DNA of 64,000 bases from Aphelocoma coerulescens (GCF_041296385.1 NC_091014.1:7849578-7913577), one strand, 5' to 3'. Shown: positions 13,311 to 26,533, counted from the stretch's first letter. Numbers and translations are program-made. The notes: generated by a model not told the origin, from the sequence alone.

Positions 13311-16300
13311 AATGCATTCCTTGGTGTAGAAATACGAGGTTCCTAGACCCAGCCCAGACATCACATTTCACAGCTGCCATACAATTGTGTGCTCGAGCTT
13401 CTGAGTGTATTAGCTATATGTGTGTCTATTTTAATCTTCTTAAGGCATGTAATTTGGACACCTGGCTTTACAGATGGTCAGACAGTAAAAATATAAAAAT
13501 ATTCTTGGTACATCTGTTTAAACATTTGCAAATTGGCATCTCCTTAAAACTTAGAGTTTATGCAGTTAATTGCTAATATCCCAAAGGTATAATAATTTCC
13601 AAAGGCTCCACAGAGTCAGGGGTGCTGCTTTCTTTTTGCTGCACTTCCCTGCAGGAGAAAACTAAGTTGTCTCAAAGAGATCAGCCCAGGGAGTTTGCAA
13701 ACTGGGCTGCACAAAGTGCAGGAGAAGACACAGAAGAGGGAAATGGAATATGTTGTTCCCAGAAATTGTCAGATTCAAATCCGTGAGTCTTATTTCTGAA
13801 GACACAGAAATGAGACTCACAGACACTCCCCTATAGGCCTCCCCTTTTCCTTTTGCCCATCTACAAGGGTTAATTGGGTCATCTGGAATGACACTCACAG
13901 AAGGCCCCTGAAGTCTTCAGCTTTTGCAAGAATTGTGAAACATGAAGCGGCCAATTTCTTATTTAATTCATTTTCATTCTCTCCCTCATGTATATTTCTG
14001 CTGTGGACTCCTTCCCAGTACTGTGTTTGTGCAAGGGCCAATGCTGAACACCATAATGCTACCCTAAAATCCTGTATTTTGAAGTTAATGGGGAAAACAC
14101 ATTCCTGGATTAATTTTATACACATAAATAAAGGCAATGTTGTTGACCTTCAAAATGATACTTTTCTATTGGCACAGCAGACTGTGAGGCTGAAAGGGGT
14201 TTCAGAATTCAGCAGGAAAGTATTAGCACCAAAAGCCATCAAGTGGAAGTTTGGCCCTGCTTGTAGGAACACAGGACAGAGGGACCCCTTGACCCACGAG
14301 CTGAAGACAGAGGTGGCTCTGATGGGCAATGGTGCCACATAATCTCATTCAAAGGTTTGAAATTGTTCTCTCTCTTCCTTTGTTAGTTGTGTATTCGGCA
14401 ACCAACTTAGGTGAAGGAAAGAAGAGTGCAGAAGCCAGAGCCCCACACAGGATCACTGTGTATCAATAGCAGGACCGTGCAGCTCTCTCCAGTGCCTGTC
14501 TATAGGATAAACCAGTTAGTTGTCCCTTGACATATTCAAGGAGCCTGCTATTCATAGCACAGTAGTCCCTCCATCCCCTCTTCACATAATCTCTCCATCC
14601 CCTGAGGAAGTCTGACATGTTTAATCTGAATACGTGCTTTTCCATACAGGGGACTGTTCAAATGCAGATGGCTGCTTGGATGGGTATGGTCTGCTGGTGT
14701 TTCAAGTGCGTGAGGTAATAATTTTCCTGCATCTCCTGTCGCTCATTCTCCTTTTACACAGGTCCCACCCACTGTAGTTGCTGCTGCCCCTCCATGGTGA
14801 ACTGCCCTGTCTCCTTGTACCAGGAGCCCAGCAGTAATTAGAAAACCAGCTTTAAACAGTGGCAGCTCTTAAAAACAAGTGTCAGGTTGGGAGAGACCTG
14901 CTCAGCCTGGTGTATTTTAATAACCCTCTCCCCTACCCGTGGCACCTGCTATTGAATTTCAACCAGTTTAATGGGAAGGCAAACCAGAGGCAGAATGAGC
15001 AGGGACCAGAGAAACAAATCTCTTTAATATATAAAATAAAGCTTTTGATATTGTGATGCCAAATGGATTATCCAGGAGAATGTGCTGAAAGGAAACAAGC
15101 ATCTCCCCATTCAATATTTATATATCCCTAGATAACAGCCTTCATTGAGATGCATTTGTCAGAGTTACAGTACTGAGCATCCTTTTATGGTTAGTTTCTC
15201 AATTTTATGCCTAACAATAAATGGCAGCAATGCTTTCTATTAGAAATAGAACAACAGCTGGATTTGGCATGAAGTTCAAAACCTGATTCCAAAAATGGCA
15301 GCAATTTATGAAGCTCTGACAAAAATACATAAATGCAATAAGAAAATATTGATTCTTCTGACTTCCGCTTCACAGATTTGACACGTGCACTTATGGCACA
15401 ATATAAATGAATAATAACAACAGTAAGAATGATTCATTTCCTTAAGTCCTTTCAGACTTCACCTTTGAAACTCTGCCTGGCGTTTTCTTACCTCCATTAC
15501 TGTTCAAATTCCCCCACATTAATCTTTTTTTAATACTGTTGGTTATGTTGCAACATCTCCAGAGGTTGCAGCAGCTTAAGGATTCATTGTAAAAAATGGG
15601 ACCTATTTGTTCAGTTGCCAACAGACACAATCCCAAACTGAAGAGTTAATGACCTCATAACAGGTGAGACAGAAGTAGTCAAACATATACAGCATGAGAA
15701 CATCTCCTCTTGTCTGTTGTATTCTGCTTTAATCCCTCATTTCTCTCTTTTATTCATCATTCCATGGATGGATGGGATGTCTTCCCATTGTCTGTGTACA
15801 AGATGTGTATCAGCTCAGTTCAGACCTGATCTTAAAGCAGAGCTCTTTGGGAAGCTCCTCATTGCCAGCTCACCAGCAGGAGATTTCACCCTGATAGAAG
15901 TGTCGTCACTGGGGTCTTAAATTTGGACTGACCCTGAGCATCCACCCAGGCACAGCTCATGAGGGCTGGCATTGATCTTGGCATCACAACTTCACCTGGA
16001 CAAGAATCTGTTTGCTCCACAAATAAGATGTGAGATAATATTGACCAGAGCTGCTGATAAGAATCTTTGCTTCTTGTACCAACAATTTGCTTTGAATTAA
16101 AATTTGGGAGTTACAGGAATTTGCATTATTTTTCCAGTGAGTTTTAGAACACTTTACCCTGAGAGAGAACTTCTGATCACTTAAAGAAAGAAGAGTTTCC
16201 ACAGTTCTCCAAATCAAAGGAGGAAGCTCAGTGAAGTGAGTGTATGCACAGAAGCCAAATCCAGGAGATACAGTTTAAAGTCCTTGTCTTCTTATTTATG

Positions 16301-17127
16301 TTTGGGTTTTTTGTTTTTTTTTAAATCCTCATAATTCTTGGCCTCTTTGATGTTTTTCTAAGGGCATGCTGTTACAGCATGAGAGTTCAGATTCTTGGTC
16401 TGGAAATCAAAAGAACTTCAGAAAAACTGGGATTTGTCATGACTTGTGTTGAGTTGGAGACTGCACAACAAGACACATTGGATGTTGTTGATCAGTGCTG
16501 AAACTGGGGAAGTCCATAGACATTCCCAGGAGAATTAATTAAAAAGAGGCCAAGGAGCCCTTTTCCAACCACAGTTAAAGAGTTTAGAATTAAGTCTTGT
16601 CTTTTTTAACCAGAAATTATACTCTTAAAATTTGCATATTATTAAAAACTCTTTCAAATACTGGAAAATTGGCATAAAAGAGCGTGTAAATTAAATGCCT
16701 AAGAGAAGAAAAGATTTTTAGGGTTTTTAGTGTTGTTTTTTTTTTTTTTAACTACCAAAATCCAATATACTGAAGACAAGTATTGCCACCAGGCTCAGGA
16801 TTTCTGCCTTATTTTAATGTGTGATTCATTAATTATCTTTTATACACCTTGGGGGGGATATTGCTCGGAAAAAGCCTTTGATGGAATGACATTATGTCCC
16901 TACTTTTTAAATAAATGTTGAAAAAAATTTCTTATATGCATTAGAGATTGCTGAGTCACTCTCCAAAATCAAAGTACTTTCTCAATACCTGGAGAGGCAA
17001 AAAAAGGCAATTTTTTGATGGCAAGCATGACAAAAGTACTTCCAGATTTCTTTATATGCATGTAGGGAAGTGAACTGGGGGGAAAAATCTTGGTTACTTT
17101 CTTTCTTGGTGAATTACCTTGACCTAC
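13311..17127. other. Unique non-coding DNA, nothing recognised
   Basis: AT-rich sequence with scattered homopolymers, such as a T run near 16736-16750, and only short open frames on either strand. I see no exon, RNA gene or recognisable repeat. Confidence 0.45.
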
Positions 17128-18392
17128 TGCAGGATGTCACTGCTGAGCCAGAGGTGGCTATTAGTGCAGGCCTGGGCCCTAGGGAATATCACCATGTCCC
17201 ACAGCCATAGGGAGGAGGAGGAGAGATGATCCAGCAGGCAGGAATTGTGCAGCAAGATTGATTTATTTAATTATTTTACAAACTCTTTTATAGACTTTTT
17301 TTCTTCATAGTCTAATTGGACAAAGGACCAGCCACCCCTTGGGGGTGATTGGCTAAAATCCTAAAACATCCATTGTTAAAATATTTTTCTACTATACCAT
17401 AAACAAGACTTTTCAAGGTTGCAGTGGCTTGGTTGTTTACATTCCCTGCTACCTCTTCTGTGAGAGAGAAAAGTCTCTCACGGACTTAGAAAATAGCAAG
17501 AAAATCCTCGCTAGCAGCTGTCTCGGTTTGAAAGACAGGTGTCTGCTAAGGAAGGCAGAAGCCTCCCTTAGAATGGCAGATGCAACCCCCTTCCCTCCGA
17601 GTTATTATAATTTTGAAATCAAATGCTTTTAGGCAAAAATGTGGGAAATAGGAATAACAGTTCTTTACTATTATATATATAACCAGTCAGACAAACACCA
17701 ATAGCTATGGCAGTAACAGCAAACAATCCCAAACCCAGTCCCAGCCTTCTCGGCTGTCGGGCCCTTTCCCCTCGGGTGCAGTTCCGCTCGCAGCCGGCAG
17801 GGGCGCTGGCGGCTCCCGGTGAGCAGGGCAGGTGCGATGGTTCCCCCACGGCTGCAGGGGGCGCTCCGGAGCGAGCTCGGGGAGCAGCGGCACTGGTGCC
17901 CTGGGATCCCGGGAAGGGATGGGACGAAGAAGCTTCACAAACCGGTGGGCAGCCGATCCCGGACTCTCGGGAACAGCAGGCTGGAGCGGCAGGGACGAGC
18001 ACAAATCCCGGATGGCAGACACGATGTATCCAAGCGGGGAACCCCCCGGAGGTCCAGGCAGGCAGGGCGAGCACGGCAAAGGCTCGAATCAGCGGCGGGG
18101 CAGGGCAGCCACAGCCCAGCCTCCAGCAGGGCAGGGAAGGTGGGCTGGGGATCCTGGGATCTTTCTCCGCAGAAAGAACAAAGGCTGAAAAGAACCAGCA
18201 GCTCCTCTCTCCGAACGCAGAGACTGAACTGCCCACACCTCCAGATGAAACAAAAAGAGCAGCCAGGTCCTTTGTTTTTTCTTAAGCACTCAGCCATTTG
18301 TTCGCCTAGCAGCATGCATAGGGAAAAATTCCTTTAACAGAAAAAAACTAGGACTAAACTAAAACCCCAACAGCAGCATTTTTGTATCTACA
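17128..18392 (-). mobile_element. Older ERV LTR, split by a later LTR insertion
   Basis: Outside the nested insertion at 17519-18372, this reads on the minus strand as an LTR that starts TGTAGATAC (right end 18392) and ends CATCCTGCA (left end 17128). In that sense it has a TATAAAAG box at about 17285-17292 followed by an AATAAA signal at 17262-17267, so promoter and poly(A) signal are in the right order. The wording resembles a common songbird ERVK-type LTR. I could not find a target-site duplication, so the outer boundaries are less certain than those of the inner element. The element is about 410 bp without the insertion. No internal retroviral genes adjoin it. Confidence 0.7.
17519..18372 (-). 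mobile_element. Solo LTR (ERVL-like) with 5-bp target duplication
   Basis: The element begins TGTCTCGG and ends CCCCAACA on the plus strand, giving canonical TG...CA ends. It is flanked on both sides by GCAGC (17514-17518 and 18373-18377), a 5-bp target duplication. Five bases are typical of class III (ERVL-type) integration. The inner part, about 17750-18170, is GC- and CpG-rich. The opening segment resembles a widespread passerine LTR. Minus is the likely sense strand by family resemblance, although I did not identify a clear TATA box and poly(A) pair. It is a solo LTR, since no gag, pol or env sequence is present. Confidence 0.88.
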
Positions 18393-18454
18393 ATTGGTGG
18401 CAACTGCACCACATCCTTGCCAATGTCAGTGTTTTCTCACTGCTCCCTGTATGT

Positions 18455-18725
18455 AGTGGATATACTGCAGCCGCCACCGTCGGTGCCAGCGCAGACACTC
18501 CCGAGCTCAGTTCCACTCCCCCGCCCTGAGCTGGGCATTTCGTGCAGTGCCTGCCACGATCCTCCGCCCGTGGTTCCTCAAATGGATCAACTCTCCTACA
18601 TTCGAGCCGGCGCTCGGCCGAAAAACTACTTCACTGCAGAAGTTTTACCAGACACCCACGAGGAGAAAACAGGAGCCCGGCTTTGCATGAAACTGCTGGG
18701 TGGCTTTGGGTTCGTCTGAAGGTGT
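18455..18725. other. CpG-rich patch of unknown nature
   Basis: Just right of the nested LTRs the base composition changes sharply to GC-rich with many CpGs, in an otherwise AT-moderate neighbourhood. Open frames of about 90-100 codons cross it but match nothing I recognise. It could be a small CpG island at a promoter or first exon, or unrecognised retroviral sequence attached to the older LTR. No TATA box, splice site or coding signal decides between these. Confidence 0.4.
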
Positions 18726-20777
18726 CCTCATCCATTTCAGAGCCAGTCCATCGATTTCATGCAGTGCCTGGGTATTGCTTGAAAAGTCCTTTGAGCTCCT
18801 CCAACTGAAACTCCTTCTGGAGTGCATGAAATTATTGCATTGACTTTGGAGGGCAGATGACTGTGAAAATCTATGTTTTAAACTATGATTTTAGAAAGTG
18901 AGAGAGAGAACAGCAAGCATCTGACAGCTAAGTTAATCATACAACTTGCAGCAACGGGGGTTTTTTAATGCATCGGGTCTTTGTGGATATTTCTGATGGA
19001 TCAGTCTACTCATTGGTATTCTGGAGGGGCTCTACACGAATTCAACTCACATTTCTTCCATTAACACGTTTTTTCAGCAACTTCTCTGCATGTCTGACGT
19101 ATTATGAATATATTGCGGAATCAAAAATGTATCAGGAGTGAGACATACACTTCTGACACTTGCCATATAAACTAAAGGTATTTTACCCTCATAGGAATCC
19201 CAGCATCCTTTTGAGAAATGTCACTCATAAGAAAAGAGAACCTTCTACCTTCCCTACCAAGCCTTTTAAATATCAAATATAGCACTTAAACATGTAATTA
19301 ATTTCCTCTCAGTGCCAGTAGCTCATATAATGCTTCTTTTGATTAGAAAAATGTGTTATTTTGCTATAGTCATGAGGTGTGCAGTGATGCAAATAAGAAC
19401 ACAATAAAATCTTGTTTCCATTCAGTTCCATTTCTATATCGCCACTTTCTACAGAGCTGAACCCCAGGAAGACTATGGGCTTTTCCTCTATCAATTTTTA
19501 TGGGGAAATAAAGGTTTTAAAGCAAATTTGCTCTGTGCTTTTCATGGAAATAAAAGGACTTTTTCTTACAACTTAGGGAATTTCCTACTGAAAAACCTAT
19601 ATGTTATCAACACCCCCTCACAGATTAGGGAGCTGCAGGGATGGAAGCTGAAGTTAAATATGAGTGCCTGGGTAAAATCTCTTTATAGAAATGCTGAATA
19701 TACTGGCTTTATAACACAGTAGCATCTTCATAAATCCAAGGTATTTTTAAGATAGGCTTCCTTTGCCAAAAGATTTGATTTAGATCTTGCTATCTAGTGA
19801 TTATGGATTTTTGTGCAGCTGGAAGAAATGCCTTTGGTTTGCTCAGAGAAAAAATGTTGTCAGTGTTTCAGGCTCAGTTTGAGTAAAATATCTTTTGTGA
19901 TGGGGTCCTTCCTCCCTGGAGAAGGCTGTGCACTGAGTGTTTCAAAGGCAAGCTGGATGGAGGAGGCTGGACCTGTATCAGCTGGAGAGATGGCTTAGTT
20001 TAGTAGTTCAGCTTAAACTGAGGGCTCAGGCTTCCACTTACACCAGACTTACACTGTTCAGAGAGTCAATAATCACCAGAGAGCTGTACCTGTGCCAGTG
20101 CATCATTTCCCCACCTGCATACTTGGGCTGGAGCCCTTCCTCTGAGTGGTAAAAGCCTGGAGCTGATAAAAGTCTCCATGGGCCCCTGCAGCAACGAGGG
20201 CTAAGATAACATTCTTTAATGTGGTCTGCTGAAATGGATGTTGTATATTTTTACAACAGCTAATGCTGGATATTAAGAGAGGAGATAAGAAACTGAGTGT
20301 TCCTTACCTCCTCAGGGCCCCAAACCACCAGCAGCACAGTCACTTCCACGGCTCACACTGCCTCTGGGCCATCGTGTCTAATAGTGCAGGATGCATGTGT
20401 TTGCTATGGATTAGTCCAGCTTCTTTCCAAACCCAGTTTAACTTTGGCTTCCCTGATAACTTGTTGCAACTGCCACAGTTTCACTGGTGTTTTCAAAATA
20501 CTTATTTCCATTGCTCACGTAAGATATTCTGCTCATTCACTTTGAAGGTGACCCCTGGACACTGTGCTATAAAAGCATAAGGATGGATACATGAGTGGAG
20601 GCCAAAGGAGAGTCCAGGCAGGGACCATGAGTTTTCATGGAAAAAGACAAGGGTAGGACACTGAGAGGGTTGTAAGCCACCCCTGAGTCCTTTCTCCAGA
20701 CCCAGAAATCTGCAACTTAAAGGCTTCCTGACTCTGACTCAGTGTTTTTGTATGATACAGTTTGTAAGAATTTTTTT
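18726..20777. other. Unique non-coding DNA, nothing recognised
   Basis: AT-moderate unique sequence. Open frames are short and unconvincing, and no repeat family or RNA gene was recognised. Confidence 0.45.
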
Positions 20778-20880
20778 TTCCATCGACTTGTCTAATTTCT
20801 CTTTGAACCCTTGAAAATTTTCAAGATCATCCCGTGGCAAGGAGTCGGATAATTTAAATCTGTGCTGTGTGAAAGAGCAG
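20778..20880 (-). mobile_element. Ancient CR1-like relic
   Basis: The blocks TTCTCTTTGAACCCTTGAAA, CATCCCGTGGCAAGGAGTC and CTGTGCTGTGTGAAAGAGCA follow the order of an old amniote CR1 3' region read antisense (the delimiter giving a lost reading-frame border of the family). Only about 100 bases are recognisable, and they are well diverged, implying an old insertion. Ends are approximate. Confidence 0.55.
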
Positions 20881-23800
20881 CTTAGAACCCTCCAGTGCAC
20901 CTTTGCTGCTTCTCACTCTTACAGCAGTGGTTTTTCATGTGTCCTTCAGCTTGCTTTCAAGAGCCTGGCACCTGCAGGTCTCTTTTGGTGCCATTCTTGC
21001 CACCCAAAGAGAAAACAGCTGTGCCTTTGGCACCTTCTGCTTTCCACTGAGACACTTCAGCTTTGCTTGGCCCCCTGACCCCCCCGACACCTCTGTTCCA
21101 GCTAAGAACACTCAGTTATTCTGTACCCTAAACACACCTAAAGAGCTCTGACACATCTGTGGTGCATGACTTCTCTCTACAAAAGTCATGCCTATATTTG
21201 TGTCCACTGATTATTTTATATTATAGCTTTAAATTATTTTCCTGGTGTGGAAGTCAAATACACTCACCAGATACACTAGCAAACAAACATATTTGCACTG
21301 GTATAGCAAATAGCTACTTCAGTCCAAGTAATAGTTCTCTGGACTCCCTAGAGTCCTTTTTAATGTAGAACTGATTTTTAACAGAATTTCCCTGCTAGTG
21401 CAATTGATTCCAGTGATAGGCTACACACTGCTGCAGGTAGTTCAGCAATTTGCTATTGGAATTCCTTTAAACTGAAAACTTCCTTAGGCTCTCTTCCATC
21501 TCCATGCCCTTCAGAAGGACTGTAAAATGAGAATTTGGGGCTCACTGAAGGGTATCAGCTTGTGCAGATCACAGGTCTGGTCCTAGACAGAATCAGTGGT
21601 GGTGGCAGAGCTTGTGTGTTCTCCAAGAGGAACCCAACCTATGCAAATCCTGCATGGGGGCTGCTGCTGGGGGGTTAAGTTCCGAATCTCACCAAGGCTT
21701 GGAAGCAAATGACTAATGAAACTTTAGACTACATGTTTTTGGAAGAAGAGTTTCAACTTACCAAAGTAAAGCTCTGATCCTTGCTGGGGTCTCTCCATGC
21801 TACGCTGGTACACTTTACAATCTTGAAAATGCCCCTGTGTCCTTTGGAAGCAATGCCCAGTTTTGATTCTGTTCATGTAAACTGAAATAGGAATATCTCA
21901 ATTTCCAGGTCCCACAAAGGGCTACTGGATCCCCATCTGTGTGGCTGGAAGTTTAGGGGGTTTCTAAGCTGCGTATAGAAACATTCCCAAAACTCCTGCC
22001 CTTTTTCAACAAGCCATTGCACAACATCTCCTTTATCTTGCCCAGAGCAGTGTGAGTCCACAGGGTGTCGGTGTCTCCCACATCCTCCCTGTCTGGAAGC
22101 TGGTCCTGGTGTGTGGCCGCTCCTTTGTTGGCTGGGAAAGGCAGTGGTCACCGCCTGGAGAAATGGCTTTGGAAAGGAAGCTGGAGAGACACCAGGGCAC
22201 AGCCCTGTCTCCCTGCCCAGCAGCACAGCCTGGTCAGCAGCACTGGGAGGAGTCAGAAGCCTAGCTTCCTTCTCAGCTTTGTTCTTCACCAGGGCCTGTG
22301 TTCCTGCAGCTGTGGCCATCTGGGTGGCCCTGGGCTTCCCGTGCTCTGGAGGGAGAGGTGGGCTCAGCCCATGGGCCAGGATGAGTTCTCATGGGTGGTA
22401 GATGTCAGGAGTCTCCTATTCCCCTCTTTTGACCAGGCAGGAAGGCCTGGGACAGCAGATCAGCTTTCAGACTCTGGAAACCCAAACAGGAACCTGAATG
22501 GAGGCAGGCTTTTTTTCAGATCTTTTTTCTCCCTACAGATGGGGATGTTTAAAGACAGACTAAACAGAACTGCAGTCTCCTCAGAGGGACATGTGTGCCA
22601 CCAGGCATCATTAAACCCTTCACACAGGGAACTATCCTAGGGACACATGGGATACAGCTCTGAAGGGCTGTATTTGGCCCCTTTAACCACTGGATTAAAC
22701 CCCATTTGCTTCCTTTGCAATCACCCGTGGCTGCAGCCAGCAAGACAAGGTACCATGAGCCTCACTCATCGCTCTGCATGGAAATGATAGTCAATCACAT
22801 AAGAAATAATTAGATCTGCCCAGGTGAAAAAGATCACATTGGGTTATACAACCAACCCTGCCCTCTCCTAATTTAAAGCGCCCAATTTCTTCCAAATTAA
22901 TGTTCCAAATCTGTATTTGATATGCAGTGTGTGGGAGCCAGATATTTACACACCCATCCTTGTGTCTCACCACCTCAAGAAAACACAGTCTCTTTGTGTA
23001 TCGGATACTTGGATACTGTCTGGGGTCACAAAGATGCCGCACACTGACCCCTCCCTGTCCTCTGAAGAAATGCCCTAATCAGGGGACAAGTCCAGGCAAT
23101 CACCCAAGGACAAAGCAGCTCTGCTGTCTCCGTCAGACCTGACACCACACCAGTATCCTCTTAAGAGCGAGGCATTTGCAGATGACAAATAGGTGAAGGA
23201 AAAAGGGAGCGTAATGAGGAAAGGAGGTGTGGGGGGGGAAAAAAGCAAGCAGCAGTGCTCATTAAAGACACAGGGAAATTATGCCTTTCATACCTGCTTC
23301 ACTCCCTTTTGCTCCCTCCATTCTTCAGACAAATGAGATACCCACGGCGCACGCAGCGCGCGGGCGTGCTTCCTCAATTATTAATGGGAGATGCTTTGTT
23401 TTATTTAATGCCATGGTTTTGATTAGTTTATTCTCCAGGGATATGCTTTTTCTTCTCCTCTCCCCTGTCTCCCTGTTTACTCCTCCTTTCTTTGATCTAC
23501 CTCCAGTCCATTTTTTTTCCTCACAGGAATGATGCGCCGACACTGCCGCTTTTGCCGCCAGGTGCTTTGCTCACCCGGGCTCAGGTGAGTCAGGCAGACA
23601 CAAAGGGCCATACATTGCCAGGGCCCCTTCTTGGGAGAGAGTAAGTCTTGCTAGAAAATAATGAGAACTGGCAGGTCTGATGATCCAAAGCCGAGAAACA
23701 TATGCCTGGGCTGCCTCTTTCATCTCTGTAATTGGGTTTTTCTACTCCTGTCAATTAGGGCCTTTCTCCTCTTCCTGCTGCCCCGGTGAGTCTCCTTTCT

Positions 23801-24972
23801 CAGTGTGAGAGTCTGAATGGCTGATCACAGGGGTGGCCCTGGGGTAACTGGCACCAGGGTGATGCACAGAGGTAGGCTTGTGCAGCATCACAGGTCCCAC
23901 TGGAAAACCCTACAGTTACTTTGATACAAGAGGGAGGACTATTTCTGCCAGAGAGAGGCGACACCTCTGAGCTCAAGGAAGTGTGAGTCTTCTTTCCTCT
24001 TACCTCCAGAACAGCCTCAGTGCTACAAAGACAAGGCAATGGTTTTTTTCCTAATTCCACTTCCAGCTGTGAAGTTTATTCTCAGTGGTGCATTTACAAA
24101 GGATTACTCTTAGCTACAGCAAAGTCCACTGCTCCTGCACTGATGGTCAGAGAGTGACTTCAAGCAGGCAGCCTCTCTTCTGGGAGAGCAGTGTCTGCAG
24201 AGGATGACTCCTTACCTCCCCCCAATTTGACCTTGCACCTTTTCTCAAGCCCTGGCCCCAGCTCTTGGCACCTGGGGCCATGAGGCTGCAGGCAGCAGGC
24301 CAGAGCCAGGGAAGTCTGCTGTAATCCTGCCTGGACAACCTGGTCCCTAATGGGAAAATTTCAAGCTCAACAGCTCAGGAGTTGGTGAAAAAGGTGAGGG
24401 CTATATTTTAAATTCTGCCAAATAATGAACAGCTCATCTTGTTGTTGAGCAGGACAAAAATTCATGGCTTTTATCTCCAACACAAACAGCAACTCATTTC
24501 AAAGGGAATGCAGGGCTGGGAACCTCATCTGCCAGGCTGAAGGCAGTGACTCTGCTCAGCAGTAACCCCTCTGGTCACCAGCACAGTCACCAGTCTGCAC
24601 GAGCTGGAAAACATTGAGAATTTTTTCCATGAAGCAGATTTGAAGGCAATTTTGTCCCATAAAAGAAGAAGAAGCAAAAGCTATTAACTTTGAAAATACT
24701 TTGAATTTCACATTGCTTAGGACAACCTTTTCCCCCTGCCATTTTTATTGCAAAGGTAAAGTAAAAAAAAAATTATTATTTTTAGTTTTTCGTGGCAACT
24801 GCAAAACAAGATTCAAAAAGGGTTACTTGAACATCAGTATATGCAAAAATTCCAGTTATAAATGCAGCTGCAGAAAGCTGATAAAACCCTTCCTTCCTCT
24901 TACTCTTCCCTTGTACTTTTTGATCCAGTGTTCAGAATTCTGTTGGAAGTACCTGATATTTTGTGATTCAGG
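20881..24972. other. Unique non-coding DNA up to the array
   Basis: No complete gene or mobile element is evident. A segment at about 23335-23440 combines a CpG-rich core with an AT-rich stretch of homeobox-like ATTA motifs, and could be a conserved regulatory element. The last bases before the array end in CAGG (24969-24972), which form the left half of the outer target duplication. Confidence 0.4.
24969..24972. repeat. Left CAGG target duplication of the array
   Basis: The four bases CAGG directly precede the TGATGCC start of LTR1. The same CAGG follows the GGCATCA end of LTR5 at 59172-59175. A 4-bp duplication fits class I ERV integration. Because the two copies now lie 34 kb apart, they appear to mark the original insertion of a single LTR that the array later interrupted. 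Confidence 0.8.
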
Positions 24973-25420
24973 TGATGCCTTTTCCTGGTCTTAAAATCAA
25001 GGGTCAAACACAGTTAGAAGGGGAAAAGGGATTTTACCTTGGTATTTATTTTAAGGATCCTTAGGTGCACATGTCCAGGCCAAATGCACCTCAATGCACA
25101 CCCTCAAAAGATCTGGTATACCATTATAGGTCTTACTAATTAGCATATCTATCAAAGATTCCCCAATGAGAGGCTCAAGTGAGCCCCCCTCCCCAAGGAT
25201 CCTTCCACTGGATGGTTCTATCTTGGTTTACAGAATGTGTTCTGGAGAGGACCTTGGGGTCTGGGGCACACCGATCCCTAACTACGAAGCTTCTAAAATG
25301 TTGAGTCTCTTAGCTTGACAAACAAGTCCAAGAATGTAGGCAAAACCCACTAAGAATACAGAAGTTGTAAAAGGTATAATAGGGGTATAAAAGAAAAGGC
25401 AAAAAATCTTCATGGCATCA
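24973..25420 (-). mobile_element. LTR1, hybrid left boundary LTR
   Basis: 448 bp, starting TGATGCC and ending GGCATCA, which are perfect 7-bp inverted ends with TG...CA termini. From 24973 to 25259 it differs from the unit LTR at many sites and lacks 24 bp, including the GT repeat. From 25260 to 25420 it is identical to the unit LTR. Its left flank is CAGG and its right flank is GGAG, so the two flanks do not match each other. Minus is the probable sense strand because an AATAAA lies about 70 bp from that end, but a TATAAAAG on the plus strand near the right end leaves some doubt. Confidence 0.9.
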
Positions 25421-26533
25421 GGAGCAGTGCCTGCCCAGCAGAGGAAGCAAAAGGCAGGGAGCTCAGCGAGCACAGTTCCCTCTCAGCGGAACAGCGAGTT
25501 CTGCTGTTGGCAGCGATCCTCCTCTGGGAGGTCCCTGCCTGCTCTCCTCACTCTTGCCTGCTTGTTCCTGGCCCCTCAGAGGACTTCCCTCTCTGACGTG
25601 GGCCACAGCAGCTTTCTTTCCCATGCTCTCAATGAGGAGGGGCAGGTTTTAAGCAGCACTGGGAGGATTAATTAATATTTGAGCTGTTTCAACCATCATG
25701 ACTTCTGGTTGCATTCATGAGACAAAATTAATAGCCTGGCTCTAGAGTGTTGCAGAAGTGCAATACCGAGATGTGACTGCTGGACACAATCACCGCTTGA
25801 GTCACTTTGTCATTTTTTCAAGTAGCTGCAATGGATGGACATTCTCTAAGAACCATTGGGTTAAATACAAAGAAGGACACTTTTCAGGCAATTTGAGAAA
25901 CTTCTCTCCTTTTATTATTTCTTCAAACATACATATGTAGATATTACTGAAGGGCAGCTATACCAGAGTAGCTCAATTGCCTAAACTAAGGGTAACTGGG
26001 AAATAATCTCACACTAACAATCCTAAAGGACCTCTTGACGTGATGTTGGTGAAACTAGTTCCTATTACGAAAACTTGGACTACCTACTCTCCTATGGTAA
26101 AGTGAGTTAAAACTATTATCTTCACTTCCACAGACTGAGATGAACTACATCTTTACAAAACCATTATAAAGTACATACAGGTCACTGAAAAAACTACATT
26201 AATTTTCTAACAGGCTCGGTTTTGGTCTTCCAGGTATGCCAGGCAACCTCTCAGCATCAGTGTCTTCCGTGAGGATGTGCAGGTGGAGCCAGTTTCTGCC
26301 TTACAGACTTTGGGCAATATTGCAACAGCACCATCATGACTGGAAGGTGAAGGGCAAGGCAACGCAGAGATGTGTGTCTGCACGGTGAATCCATGTGCCG
26401 CAGCATCTTCCATCCATGGGAGCAGGAAAGCAGCTTCAGGATTGCCAGTGAAAAAAGCAAGAATGATGCCGTGCTCACGTGGCTGCCATCGGGTGTGAGC
26501 CCCCCCAGCACAGCTCTGTGCAGGGAATTCCTC
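25421..26533 (-). other. Unit 1: 3' flank and probable 3'UTR of the ITPRIPL1-like gene
   Basis: This lies between LTR1 and the stop codon of the minus-strand gene. It begins with GGAG, the internal LTR target 4-mer. No other gene is recognisable. The first convincing poly(A) signal after the stop is at 25911-25916, which would make a 3'UTR of roughly 620 bases. The same segment recurs at 33859-34971, 42297-43409 and 50735-51847. Confidence 0.5.
25911..25916 (-). promoter_or_regulatory. Candidate poly(A) signal, unit 1 gene
   Basis: AATAAA on the minus strand, about 620 bases downstream of the ITPRIPL1-like stop codon. I saw no canonical hexamer closer to the stop. Confidence 0.45.

Noticed and set aside
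17619..18337. Open frames of 118-205 codons at 17.6-18.3 kb
   Set aside because: They lie wholly within the GC-rich solo LTR, and every frame is open there because of composition.
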